In this document: piece after piece, positions 41,671-50,942 of the stretch
Layout: each line of letters starts with the position of its first letter
Position numbering within the stretch: the first letter of the stretch is position 1
Source of the DNA: Huiozyma naganishii CBS 8797
Taxonomy: Eukaryota > Ascomycota > Saccharomycetes > Saccharomycetales > Saccharomycetaceae
Length of the DNA: 64,000 bases
Direction of reading: 5' to 3'
NCBI RefSeq assembly: GCF_000348985.1
Contig: NC_035934.1
Location: forward strand, 372,001 to 436,000
Position numbers and translations under genes: made by a program
The notes under the pieces: generated by a model
Seen by the model: the letters and a program-made list of their open reading frames with translations, nothing else
Told to the model about the DNA's origin: nothing
Databases searched by the model: none

Positions 41671-43761
41671 TCAGTAGTACCCTCTGGACGCCTGCGACGA
41701 GTAGTCGTAGCCCGAGTAGCCCCCGTACGGTTGCTGCTGCTGCGATTGCGATTGCGCCTGCGACTGCGACTGGGGCTGCGATGCACCGGAACCGCTGGCA
41801 TTACCGCCCGCACCTTGCTGCTGCTGAGCCTGTTGCTGCTGCTGAGCCTGCTGCTGTTGCAGTTGGTAGTACTGCTGGTACTGCTGGTACTGCAGCTGTT
41901 GTGGGGTCAATTCAGCCTGTTGCTGTGTTTCTAGGCCTGCGCCGCTGCGGTCATCGGACCCGTACGAGTCCTGGCTGTCCTGTGGCTGTTGCTGCTGCTG
42001 CTGGGACTGTGGACCTGCTGGAGCGGAAGAGGACTGTCTGTGCTGTTCAGCGTCCGAGGACCGCTGGCCTTGTTGCCCTTGCTGTTGTGGTTGCTGCTGT
42101 TGGCCGTAGTAGTTGTAACCTGATTTGGGCATCTGGTAAGGGTACTGGTTAGCCATACCGTACTGTGGTTGTCCGTAGGGGAACGAGTTCTGGTAGAAGT
42201 GGCCGTAGTAAGGCATGGAGAAGTTCCCGTATGGTTGTTGACCTTGTACACCTGCAGTAGCTGCACCAGCTGCTGTTTGTAGCCCCACTTGACCAAGTGC
42301 TGGGGAGACACTGGCCGCGGTAGCACCCGCACCGGCACCCGCAGCTGCACCTGCACCAGCGGATGCTAGGTCTGCGTTGGCAACGCCCGGCGTGAAGGAT
42401 TGCTCGTAGTTCTGCTGGACAGCGGACCCGTACCGTGGGTTACCACCTGCTGCGGCGATGTTCCCAGCTTGCCCTGGCTGCTGTTGCTGTTGCTGTTGGT
42501 ATTGCTGGTACTGTTGGTACTGTTGGTACTGCTGGTACTGTTGTGGCTGGCCGTATGCTGCCGCAGCGTACGTCTGCGAATCGTACATCCCTGGGTAAGT
42601 GTAACCTGGGAATTGGTTCTGGTACATGTAGTACTGTTGTTGTTGTTGTTGAGCAGCGGCGGCGGCGGCGGCAGCAGCAGCGGCTTGTTGTTGCTGTTGC
42701 AATTGCTGTTGTTGTTGTTGTGGGGACATGACTGGCTGCTGCGAAGGTGTTGTAGCGGCTGGTACTTCAGGTTTCTCCACGACTGGAGCCTCTGCCTTAG
42801 CAGCAGCAGCAGCAGCAGCAGGGGCAAATGCGGCCGCTTCAGGTTTCTTAGCATCCTCAGTCTGCTGTTTCTCCGCGTGTTCCTCTTCCTCTTCCTCTTC
42901 CTCTGAAGAAGATTCTTCCTCCTCTGAAGACGTTTCCTCCTCCTCAGAGGACGACTCAGCCTCGCTCGAAGAAGAACTCTCCTCCGCTGAGGACGACTCT
43001 TCCTCCTCGTCATGCTTGTTATCGTCAGCACCATCTTCCACTTTAGCAATCTCCTGTTTCAACGAATCGACATTTTCCAATGGTTGCTGAGCGGCCTCCT
43101 TCTTCTGAACCGTTACTGGTTTCGGAGGATGTTTTGGTGCTGCCACTGCAGCCCAACTCATCTTCTTGGGGGCGGCACCTGGCGTAGAAGCAGACGTAAA
43201 CGCGGACGCGGACGCGGACGCGGACACGGCGGGACGTGGCAGGGACTCATGTTCCTGTTTCTTCTCCACTGGTGTTGCCTTCTTCACGTCTGAAGTTATA
43301 ACCTGTGCCCACGACCCAGGCTTCGTTTGCCCCCTCGCCTTCGCCGTACCGTTACTAGAGGTCGAAGTTGTCTCAGGGTGGTGTGGCTGTGAGCTTTGCA
43401 ATGGGAACTTTTTGGATTTATTGGATGCATATTTCGTACTGTTGTGCGTGCGTGGTTTATTTATCTGCGAGGCGGCACTGTTGTCTATATCATAGACGTG
43501 TGGCGCACCGGACTGTTCTAGTATACTAGTCTCGTTCGCACTCTGCTGTTGCAGTTGTTTTTTCTCCTTCTTGCTCGGTTTCTTTACCTCGTCCCATCGG
43601 GTGACAGACCCAGACGTAATTTTGTCAATGATGGTCTCCAGATCCTCGTACTCTTGAACCAAATCGATCAGATCGTCCTGTGTCCAGTCCGGGAACAGTT
43701 CCGTCAGCGTATCTATTTTATTTCTGATCTCTGCACTGAGCTTCTTAGCGTGTGCCGACAT
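41671..43761 (-). CDS. DEF1: Def1, RNA polymerase II degradation factor
   Basis: Start at ATG 43761 gives 696 residues (738 in S. cerevisiae); the frame opens 23 codons further through an AC repeat that is clearly 5' leader. The N-terminal CUE-like domain is at ~10-55 (LTELFPDWTQDDLIDLVQEY). Then come a Ser/Glu-rich acidic region (~250-295) and a very long Q/A/Y-rich half with QQYQQYQQYQQ-type repeats. In S. cerevisiae Def1 recruits Elongin-Cullin to stalled Rpb1 after partial proteolysis removes its Q-rich C-terminus. Gene order (YKL054C, with SFK1 next) matches chromosome XI. Confidence 0.95.
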   Translation of the reverse strand: MSAHAKKLSAEIRNKIDTLTELFPDWTQDDLIDLVQEYEDLETIIDKITSGSVTRWDEVKKPSKKEKKQLQQQSANETSILEQSGAPHVYDIDNSAASQINKPRTHNSTKYASNKSKKFPLQSSQPHHPETTSTSSNGTAKARGQTKPGSWAQVITSDVKKATPVEKKQEHESLPRPAVSASASASAFTSASTPGAAPKKMSWAAVAAPKHPPKPVTVQKKEAAQQPLENVDSLKQEIAKVEDGADDNKHDEEEESSSAEESSSSSEAESSSEEEETSSEEEESSSEEEEEEEEHAEKQQTEDAKKPEAAAFAPAAAAAAAKAEAPVVEKPEVPAATTPSQQPVMSPQQQQQQLQQQQQAAAAAAAAAAAQQQQQQYYMYQNQFPGYTYPGMYDSQTYAAAAYGQPQQYQQYQQYQQYQQYQQQQQQQPGQAGNIAAAGGNPRYGSAVQQNYEQSFTPGVANADLASAGAGAAAGAGAGATAASVSPALGQVGLQTAAGAATAGVQGQQPYGNFSMPYYGHFYQNSFPYGQPQYGMANQYPYQMPKSGYNYYGQQQQPQQQGQQGQRSSDAEQHRQSSSAPAGPQSQQQQQQPQDSQDSYGSDDRSGAGLETQQQAELTPQQLQYQQYQQYYQLQQQQAQQQQQAQQQQGAGGNASGSGASQPQSQSQAQSQSQQQQPYGGYSGYDYSSQASRGYY

Positions 43762-43764
43762 TCC

Positions 43765-43765
<1 letters not shown>

Positions 43766-43794
<29 letters not shown>
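43766..43794. repeat. (TG)n microsatellite in the DEF1 5' leader
   Basis: About 29 bases of uninterrupted TG, read as AC on the DEF1 strand, ending four bases before the DEF1 start codon. Confidence 0.9.
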
Positions 43795-43795
<1 letters not shown>

Positions 43796-43996
43796 GTGTG
43801 CGGTTGTAGATTGGAAGGGAGTAGTATCAATGCAAGTAACAGAGTATGTGTGTGGGTGTGAGTGTAAGAGCGTGAGTATGAGTATGTGAATGTGTGTGTA
43901 TCCCCTGTATGCTACCGCCCCCCTCCTCCCCGCCAATGTGTCGAGAACGAGGAAGAACTTGCTTTCTGTTTCTTCGAGACGTCGTTTCCAAAAATT

Positions 43997-44009
43997 ACTG
44001 AAAATTTTT
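43997..44009 (-). promoter_or_regulatory. RRPE-like element upstream of DEF1
   Basis: Minus-strand AAAAATTTTCAGT, 236 bp before the DEF1 start; identical to the elements upstream of SEC59 and SUB1. Confidence 0.5.
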
Positions 44010-44092
44010 GTGCGGCGGGTCAATTACCGCATTCGGACACGTCGTTTTCGACGGCGGGTGCGGTCGGGAATAGGGGCGGGGGTTGCCGTATT

Positions 44093-44182
44093 TGGTGATG
44101 TCGTGCTGTACGGCGCCGTGTACGGTGATATCACTATTGACGGGACCGTACGTGGTGATATCACTCCGGACGTAGGCGGAAG
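44093..44182. repeat. Three 30-bp units, each with a GTGATATCAC-type palindrome
   Basis: GTGATATCAC occurs exactly at 44125-44134 and 44155-44164, and a variant GTGATGTCGT at 44095-44104, giving a strict 30-bp period. Parts of the spacers (GTACGG, CCGTACG) are also shared. Confidence 0.75.
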
Positions 44183-44408
44183 CCGGGTTCCGCGGAAACA
44201 GTTTCCCGATCCGGTAGTATCGTTTGTGACGAAATCCTCCGTCCGAATCGGGAAACGCGCACACAAATCTGGCTCCTATAATCTCGTCATCGCCCACGTA
44301 ACATCTGCACCGGATTTTATATAATACGGCCAGGGCTCGAGGGTATACCAGGCTCGCGGGGTCCTGGGTGACACTTGACGCAGACTTCACGTAGACTACC
44401 ACTCCACA

Positions 44409-45362
44409 ATGACGTCCTGGTTGCCGAGACACGGTAACTACCTCTTCTTGCTGCCCTGGATCGCGTTTGTGCCCTGGTACGGCATGCTCGTAGCAATGCT
44501 CGCTTGCTGGGCCGGGCAGGGACATCCGATATACTGGTTCATGCACCAGGAACAGTTCCCTCTGTACATATCGGATATCGGCGCCACCAACCTTAGACCG
44601 CTCTTTATATCGTGTGCTGGGTGGCAGGGGCTTGGTTACTTCCTGTGCCTCATTGCGGACTACTACCAGCGTGGTGGGGGGCCCCATTGGATCCATAGGG
44701 GGAGCCCGAGGGAGGGTCGCAGGATGCCCGCGTGGTTTGGCCCACATGAGGGGAATTTGCTCATCGCGGCGGCGTTTATTGGTGGCGGCGGGGAGATTGG
44801 ACTGCTCATGTGTTCGATCTTCTCCACGGCATTGTACCATCGGGTTCATATCTCCATGGTGGGGGTGTTTGTCGCTCTGATGTTCATCTCAGTGTGTTGC
44901 CACTCGGCGGCGTACTTCCTCATGGGGAAACACTACGCGTTGGTACACCCATTGGCAGCGGATACTACCCAGCCGACGTTCGATGAGTTGCGGTGGAATC
45001 AATGGACGGGACACGTTTGGAACAAATTCACAATCTCTGCAACGGCAAAGATGGTCTGGCTCACGCTAGCGGTCATCTGGGCAATCTGTTTCGGCGCCAT
45101 CGAGGATAACTCCAAGAGTGCATGCTTCGAGTGGCTCCTAGCGTTCTGGTTCGGCGTTCTCTTCATCATCCTATCCATTGATTTCTACCTCGGTGCAAAC
45201 TACAGATACTCGAAATACTTTAGTACAATCCCTCATAGCAAACTCGCACAGTACGAGGCTCTCAGTAGTATGCTCCCGCAGGGGACTGACGCAGAAGATG
45301 GGGAGAAGTCGCTATCGGCGTCGTCCTTAGGTGGGGGGTGCTCCTCAGCAACACAGGTCTGA
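44409..45362 (+). CDS. SFK1: Sfk1-like plasma-membrane protein (DRAM/Frag1 family)
   Basis: The 317-residue polytopic protein resembles Sfk1 (353), a plasma-membrane protein that supports Stt4 PI4-kinase and phospholipid asymmetry. Six hydrophobic segments are visible, for example NYLFLLPWIAFVPWYGMLVA, LLIAAAFIGGGGEIGLLMCS, VHISMVGVFVALMFISVCCH and WLLAFWFGVLFIILSIDFYL. The conserved ISDIGATNLRPLFISCAGWQ lies in the first loop. The tail is hydrophilic. Synteny: YKL051W, between the DEF1 and EIS1/YKL050C equivalents. Confidence 0.9.
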   Translation: MTSWLPRHGNYLFLLPWIAFVPWYGMLVAMLACWAGQGHPIYWFMHQEQFPLYISDIGATNLRPLFISCAGWQGLGYFLCLIADYYQRGGGPHWIHRGSPREGRRMPAWFGPHEGNLLIAAAFIGGGGEIGLLMCSIFSTALYHRVHISMVGVFVALMFISVCCHSAAYFLMGKHYALVHPLAADTTQPTFDELRWNQWTGHVWNKFTISATAKMVWLTLAVIWAICFGAIEDNSKSACFEWLLAFWFGVLFIILSIDFYLGANYRYSKYFSTIPHSKLAQYEALSSMLPQGTDAEDGEKSLSASSLGGGCSSATQV

Positions 45363-45568
45363 ACGCATGCCAGGTAGACCACCACTAGCTTAGGCTAGAA
45401 TAACTGGGCTGGCAGAAATACCGGGTCAAATACCCTCTGAGCCTGCAGTAGTAGAAGAAAAATGGTATACACTAATAATAACCTTTATATACACCCTCGA
45501 TAACCGGGGACAAAAACATATAATAATCGGACCGGAAAGGCCCACATCCACACACAATAACGTGACAT

Positions 45569-48112
45569 TCAGAACACCTCTTTGAAGTACCCTTGGCCGT
45601 CCTTGTCACCGTTGATAGACCCCTGCGAGAACCCGCTGAACGTTGGGGCCAAGTCATCGCTGTCGAGTTCTTTACTCGCCGGTTCCGCCGCAGCAGGGGC
45701 TGCAGATGAGCTAATGGGCGTCTTGGCAGGCGTCTTGGCGGACTCCTTGGCAGGCTCCTTTGCGGCAGCAGGTGCAGCGGCAGCGGGCTTCGTCGCCGTG
45801 TTTGTGGAACCACCAAGGAAGAAGTTCTTTAAACCAGATTTAGGGGCCTTCTCAGCTGGCTTCTGGGCAGGTTTAGCAGCAGGCTTCTGAGCAGGCTTCG
45901 TTGCAGGCTTCTCCACGGGCTTTTCACTAGTCTTCTTGGTGGGCTTCTCCGCAGACTTCTTGGTGGACTTCTCCGCAGACTTCTCGCTAGTCTTCTCCCC
46001 CTTTTCCTCAACCTTCTTAGAGACCTTGGGCTTCAACATATTTTTGTCGATGTACTCCTCAGAGGTCATACCAAACAATGTTTTGATCCGCTCCTCGTCA
46101 AGTTTTTCATCACCACGTGCCTCAGCGACAAGTTGCATGGCCTCCAGCAGGTTCAACTTCTCCTTCTGCAGGTCAATGTCCGTCTGGTTCAACTCGGTCC
46201 TCCGCTCGTTGATTGCGGCCTCCACCTCCAGTTGCTTTAGACGTGCCTCCTTCGTTGCCAGTTCGGCCTCCTCGCGAGCCTTGTTCGCACGTATGATCAG
46301 TTGCTCGTCCATGTCTGTCTCCAACTCGCCCCTGTTCCCGTCCAAGTCGTCAATCAAAGTCAACTCACGTTGCTCCCTGGTCCCCTGGCTCTCCAGAGTA
46401 CCAGTGTACTCCTCGATCTTGCTCTTGTGGTGCTTCACAACGCTGTTCAGACGCACAATCTCCTCGTTAATTGCATCGTAATTGGTGATCAAAGCTTCTT
46501 GCTCAGTTTCCGCAGCGGCTAGGTCATCCCTGTATGGTTTCAATAAGTTTTCTTGCTCGTCACGGGCGACGTCGATATCCTTCTCACGGTATTTCGCCCA
46601 GCTTGCGACCTCCTTATCGGCTCTCTCCTGTTCCATCTCCAGCTTCATACTGATCTCCTCCTTCAAGTCCTCGTAGGCCTGCTTTGTATCGTCCAGATCT
46701 TTGTTCCGCTCCTTGAGTCTTGCCTCCATCCGCTTCACCATCTCGTTAAACTTCTCCTCGGCGGCGTTCTTCGCGTTCAGCTTGTCATTAGCGTACTTCT
46801 TCTCCGCGTTCTTGACGATCTGCACGTCGTTCTTCTCCTTCTGCACTTGCATGTTCTTCCAGTTGGTCAAGTTCTCGTTGTACGCCTTCGTGCGGTCCGA
46901 GATCTCGTCATCCGCCTTACGCTGCGCGGCAGCCCTCTCGTCGATCTCCCCCAAAATAGGGTTCAACAGGTCCTGCGAGATCTTCTGGATATCAGCCTGC
47001 GACAACCACAGACCACCACCCATGTTGACCTTCGAGGGGTCCCTTGGTGTCGGTTTGTTTCTGAACTGCGTATGTGCAATCGCCACGGCAGCCTTGTTGT
47101 AGGATTCGTTCCCCCACAATTGCAAATCCGTGTCGCCACTCTCAAAGTCCCTCAACTGCGCGTTGACCCTGTTTTGCGCCATCGCCATCACTTTCGTCGA
47201 AGTCAGTTGCCTCAAGTACTCGTTCCGTTGCTGTCTCTTCTGTGCGAGTTCGTCGTCGATCTCGCGGGACACGGAGGGCCCCAAGTCCTTCACGGATACA
47301 GCGGCGTTCAGGGCAAACTTCGCTCCACGCTCGGTACGTTCACGGTCATCGACTTTCTGCTGTTCCATTTGTTGCAAAGACGCAGCCTTCTCCGTCTTCG
47401 CCATGATGTTACCCATCATCTCCTTGTCGAACTTGAATTGGTTGTGTTCAGCGGCCTGTGTCTTGATCCCGTACGAGAAGTTCCCGCGCTCGGGTTCCAT
47501 CCTGTTCCGCACGTTACTCTCCGCCTTCTTCGATGCATTACTGAACACTTTCCTCATGTTAGCTTTCGCAGTCAGGGAAACGGCCCTGTCGGAATCCTTC
47601 CCGGGGGTAGCCGTCTCCCTTGAAACGTTCGTCATCGAGTACGCCTTCGACGCAGCAGCACCTGCCTTCCTCTGCGAATTCGCAGGAGGGTCCACCGCGG
47701 GGGCCACCATGGACTTCGTCCTTGCACCCACTGCAGACGCAGCCTTCGTCGCATTCGGGTCCAGTTTCCGCTCGTACGTCTCCATGTTAACGTGAGAGCC
47801 ACTAGCCAGCACAGCGGCCGTGTCAGCAGACGCACGCACATCCGTCACACCGACGGTATACTGCGTCGCAGGGGACTGGTACACACCGTACTTTAATTTC
47901 GCACGGTACAAAGCCTCTTTACTCAACTGTGTACCGGTGGGCCGGTACACGGGGGACCTCCGGGAGTCCCTCGTCAGCGAGGAGGTCCCGGACGCACTCG
48001 TAATCGTGGACGTCCTGCTGGACCCTGGGGTGCGTTTCCCCTTGGCCTTCACAGCACGCGTCCCGATCGGCCTCTGCCGATCTCTGTCTGGAATAGCGGA
48101 CACCAAGGACAT
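45569..48112 (-). CDS. EIS1: Eis1, eisosome component
   Basis: The 847-residue protein matches Eis1 (843, YMR031C) and its paralogue YKL050C; only one copy is in this window. The N-terminus is basic and Ser/Thr-rich (ALYRAKLKYGVYQSPATQY). A central region has MGGGLWLSQADIQKISQDLL, followed by a long coiled coil (~430-680). A Lys/Pro/Ala repeat (KPAQKPAAKPAQKPAEK) follows near 735-765, and the C-terminus ends in an acidic SGFSQGS segment. Eisosomes are plasma-membrane furrows organised by Pil1 and Lsp1. It faces HOF1 across about 580 bp. Confidence 0.94.
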   Translation of the reverse strand: MSLVSAIPDRDRQRPIGTRAVKAKGKRTPGSSRTSTITSASGTSSLTRDSRRSPVYRPTGTQLSKEALYRAKLKYGVYQSPATQYTVGVTDVRASADTAAVLASGSHVNMETYERKLDPNATKAASAVGARTKSMVAPAVDPPANSQRKAGAAASKAYSMTNVSRETATPGKDSDRAVSLTAKANMRKVFSNASKKAESNVRNRMEPERGNFSYGIKTQAAEHNQFKFDKEMMGNIMAKTEKAASLQQMEQQKVDDRERTERGAKFALNAAVSVKDLGPSVSREIDDELAQKRQQRNEYLRQLTSTKVMAMAQNRVNAQLRDFESGDTDLQLWGNESYNKAAVAIAHTQFRNKPTPRDPSKVNMGGGLWLSQADIQKISQDLLNPILGEIDERAAAQRKADDEISDRTKAYNENLTNWKNMQVQKEKNDVQIVKNAEKKYANDKLNAKNAAEEKFNEMVKRMEARLKERNKDLDDTKQAYEDLKEEISMKLEMEQERADKEVASWAKYREKDIDVARDEQENLLKPYRDDLAAAETEQEALITNYDAINEEIVRLNSVVKHHKSKIEEYTGTLESQGTREQRELTLIDDLDGNRGELETDMDEQLIIRANKAREEAELATKEARLKQLEVEAAINERRTELNQTDIDLQKEKLNLLEAMQLVAEARGDEKLDEERIKTLFGMTSEEYIDKNMLKPKVSKKVEEKGEKTSEKSAEKSTKKSAEKPTKKTSEKPVEKPATKPAQKPAAKPAQKPAEKAPKSGLKNFFLGGSTNTATKPAAAAPAAAKEPAKESAKTPAKTPISSSAAPAAAEPASKELDSDDLAPTFSGFSQGSINGDKDGQGYFKEVF

Positions 48113-48693
48113 TTAGTATAGCAACTGAGCGTCTGGTTTCTGTGGCTATACCTGTGCCTATCGCAACCAGTCCCCCCAGCGGAGGGGGGATTCCCCGTGC
48201 GAACGGCTGGCTGCTCTTTTATATAATCTCGAGAACCTCGAGGAATCCCGGGGCCTCGAGGACCGCTGTCCCAAAGAGGAAATTATTCCTCAAAGCGGGC
48301 CGGCCCCCTATTTTATGCCGTTTCCGGAAAGGCATTTCCCGATTGGGAAGACAACTTCTTATTTAGGTAGTTATTTCTCAAGACGGACACATTTGGTCGA
48401 GCGAAAGATCCGGTTTCCCGATGCGGCAATGCCGTTTCCCGTTTGGGACATGTGCCCCACCCGTCCCAAAGCGGTAATAGAAGCAGGTTCCCCAAAGGGG
48501 AAATGTGTAAACACGCAGAGGGACAGGATGAAGAATGGCATCCCATGGCAGGCTCGATAGAATAGTTGAGGTTTGTGCTTACTGGCGGGGAAAGAGTGGA
48601 CTAGCTTGCTCTATTAAAAGGCCAGTGGCTGCTCTTGGTGTAGATCAGCTTACGTGCTTAGCAACTTGTAGCTCTTAGCGCAGACACTCAGCG
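48113..48693. other. Divergent intergenic region EIS1/HOF1
   Basis: No gene. It holds three CTCGAG sites (48228, 48237, 48255) after TATATAAT, and a cluster of short inverted repeats of the form TTTCCCGATTGGGA or CCCAAAGGGG between 48265 and 48505. Confidence 0.6.
48228..48261. promoter_or_regulatory. Cluster of three CTCGAG sites, Xbp1-like
   Basis: CTCGAG at 48228-48233, 48237-48242 and 48255-48260, spaced 9 and 18 bp; the third is inside GGCCTCGAGG, close to the Xbp1 consensus. TATATAAT lies immediately to the left. Confidence 0.4.
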
Positions 48694-50802
48694 ATGAGTT
48701 ACGACTACAAATCATGTTTCTGGGATCCGCACGATGATGGGGTCAACGTTTTGCTGTCCCATATTGCCTCCGGGATCCGGTCATGTCACACAATGGAGCA
48801 GTTCTTCAAGCAGAGGAGCGAGCTCGAGAAGGATTATGCGCGGCGTCTCGGGGCCATCAGAGAGAAGTTGAACAAGGACTGTGAGAAACAGGCAGAGTAC
48901 GGGAAGTTGGGGGCCGCTTACGGGTCGCTGCTGGGGATCGAGAAGGCCAGGGCTCAGGCGTACTCGAAAAAGGCAGAGCTTCTGTACAGGAAGCTGTTCA
49001 GTGACGTTAAACTTGTCTCTGCAGAGTTACAGGCTAGATACACGACGCTCAGTGGGAAAGTAGAGAAACTGAGAATGGACAAGTACAATAAGAGGAAAGG
49101 TTGTGACGAGTTGCAGAAGAGACTCGAGGAGGCAGAGGTGCGTGCTCGTGCATTGAAGTTGAACCAGAACAACACAATTGGTGCAAGGAGGACGGAACAG
49201 AACACAAGGGAACTCGCCAAATGGGAGGCTAACGTCAAGGAGATCTCCACGCAACTCAGCGTCTTGAAGAAGGAGTACAAGGCGTCTCAAAAATTCTGGC
49301 TTCACGAGTGGGCAGATGTCACTGCTCAAATTCAAGATATGGAAAACGCACGGATCTCATTCTTGCAACGGAAATTGCAGGACTACGCAGACGTCACCAT
49401 CGAGGCCAGCGTCCTTGAACAATCGAAAATGGACCTACTAATCTCAGAACTGAGCTCCTTCACTCCAATGGACGACATATCCAAGTTTTCGAGCGATTTT
49501 GGGACGGGAAGACTAAAGGATAAGCATCAAAGGAATCTGACTTCGGAACCACCGGTTGCACAACAATCTCAAAGGGCCGGGAGCAACCCCTACAGCAGTT
49601 CGAAAAGGTACTCGTACATGGACAATATTCGGAAATTATCCACTCAGTTACAACAGAGCGTACAAAGACAATCATCGCCTTCCCAGTATGAACGGCAACC
49701 ATCACTGGTCAAGTCACAAACAGGTGGGAACCTGATGAACCAGAGACCAAATGATCAGTTGAGGCATGTGTCAAACTCCTCCTCTCTATCCACAAACAGG
49801 TACTCACTGCACGAGTCCAACTTACCAAGCTATGGTACAAGGGACTACCCTGTAGGCAACACCGAGTACAGGAACATCGACCATGAGCTGTCCCGCTCAG
49901 ATCAGGACACGACCGATCGCGATGTGGAGAGATCAAACCCGGAAATCCAAAAAATGAAGACCATTGACTCAAGGACGCCACTAACTTCAAACCATGCCAT
50001 CAACGACAAAGAGCTCCAAACGTATAACGGGAGGCATTTGGAGGCCACACAAAACGATGCCCGCTCCACCCATACCAAGACTGAATCAACAACGGACTCG
50101 AGTTCTTCTAACCCTACTGACTTTACCGCAAATGCTAGAAGACGGCCCAGTATGGAGTCCATGAGCACATCGGTGTCATCGATGGCATCCAGTATCGATG
50201 ACAAGCAAAGATTTGCCAAGTCATGGAACTCTGCCAATAGGAAACGTAAATCGATGAGCCATATCGGGTACACTGATCAACACGCGTTGAGTGTCCCGCT
50301 TGACCAAAAACCAAACGATATGAGACAGGAGAGCTCAAACACTATACTGATCAAATCTGTCGGAAGCCATCAATTCAATGAGAGGAGTCCACAGGTTCAA
50401 AGACCTTCCAATATAACCGCCAGCAATCACACCAGAAGGAAATCGATGGTCTCAAACAATTCTTTGAACCCAATTGGGGACGCCCTGTACGAGATGGAGA
50501 AATTGCAAGGCGGTGTTAGCAACGATTCCACGTTGGGGAGAGTGAAGGATAACGGGATTGTAGTGACATTACCGATTGTGACCAAGACGGGGAAAGACGT
50601 TATCAAATACGCCAAGGCGACGTACCCGCTGTTGGACAACTCTGCAGCCGAGGTAGCGCATTTTGATAAGGGCGATTACTTGTTGATTACTGAGGTGGTC
50701 AGCGAAGATTGGTACCTGGGGGAAGTATACGATGACGATAAGATCGAACCAGACCATAAGTTTGGATTAATCCCATTCAATTTCATCCAAATTTTGACAT
50801 GA
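48694..50802 (+). CDS. HOF1: Hof1, F-BAR cytokinesis protein
   Basis: The 702-residue bud-neck protein (669 in S. cerevisiae) couples septin ring, actomyosin ring and septum formation. The F-BAR domain spans ~5-270 (FWDPHDDGVNVLLSHIASGI, FFKQRSELEKDYARRLG). A long Ser/Asn/Thr-rich linker with many possible phosphosites follows. The C-terminal SH3 domain is at ~640-702 (AKATYPLLDNSAAEVAHFDK, then DWYLGEVYDDD and GLIPFNFIQIL). Synteny YMR031C-YMR032W matches. It converges on RCH1. Confidence 0.96.
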   Translation: MSYDYKSCFWDPHDDGVNVLLSHIASGIRSCHTMEQFFKQRSELEKDYARRLGAIREKLNKDCEKQAEYGKLGAAYGSLLGIEKARAQAYSKKAELLYRKLFSDVKLVSAELQARYTTLSGKVEKLRMDKYNKRKGCDELQKRLEEAEVRARALKLNQNNTIGARRTEQNTRELAKWEANVKEISTQLSVLKKEYKASQKFWLHEWADVTAQIQDMENARISFLQRKLQDYADVTIEASVLEQSKMDLLISELSSFTPMDDISKFSSDFGTGRLKDKHQRNLTSEPPVAQQSQRAGSNPYSSSKRYSYMDNIRKLSTQLQQSVQRQSSPSQYERQPSLVKSQTGGNLMNQRPNDQLRHVSNSSSLSTNRYSLHESNLPSYGTRDYPVGNTEYRNIDHELSRSDQDTTDRDVERSNPEIQKMKTIDSRTPLTSNHAINDKELQTYNGRHLEATQNDARSTHTKTESTTDSSSSNPTDFTANARRRPSMESMSTSVSSMASSIDDKQRFAKSWNSANRKRKSMSHIGYTDQHALSVPLDQKPNDMRQESSNTILIKSVGSHQFNERSPQVQRPSNITASNHTRRKSMVSNNSLNPIGDALYEMEKLQGGVSNDSTLGRVKDNGIVVTLPIVTKTGKDVIKYAKATYPLLDNSAAEVAHFDKGDYLLITEVVSEDWYLGEVYDDDKIEPDHKFGLIPFNFIQILT

Positions 50803-50942
50803 TGGGGTGGAAGGGACAATTCCTGACTGTAATTACGACTTGTGCAAGTGGTAAACACAGGGACTCTATGTAGTATTAGTACAACTATGCATTTTTTCTT
50901 GAAGTATATGAATAAGTCATTTAAGATTACTTTTAGTACATT

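Larger units (their letters stand above)
43762..44408. other. Divergent intergenic region DEF1/SFK1
   Basis: Contains the TG microsatellite, an RRPE-like element (43997-44009), a three-unit 30-bp repeat with GTGATATCAC palindromes (44093-44182), TATATAAT at about 44319, and a CTCGAG site near 44336. An open frame on the minus strand crosses it, but it is not supported as a gene. Confidence 0.6.

Noticed and set aside
43995..44849. 284-codon minus-strand ORF with a 10-residue repeat
   Set aside because: Half of it is antisense to SFK1 and the repeat comes from the 30-bp DNA repeat; no independent support for translation.
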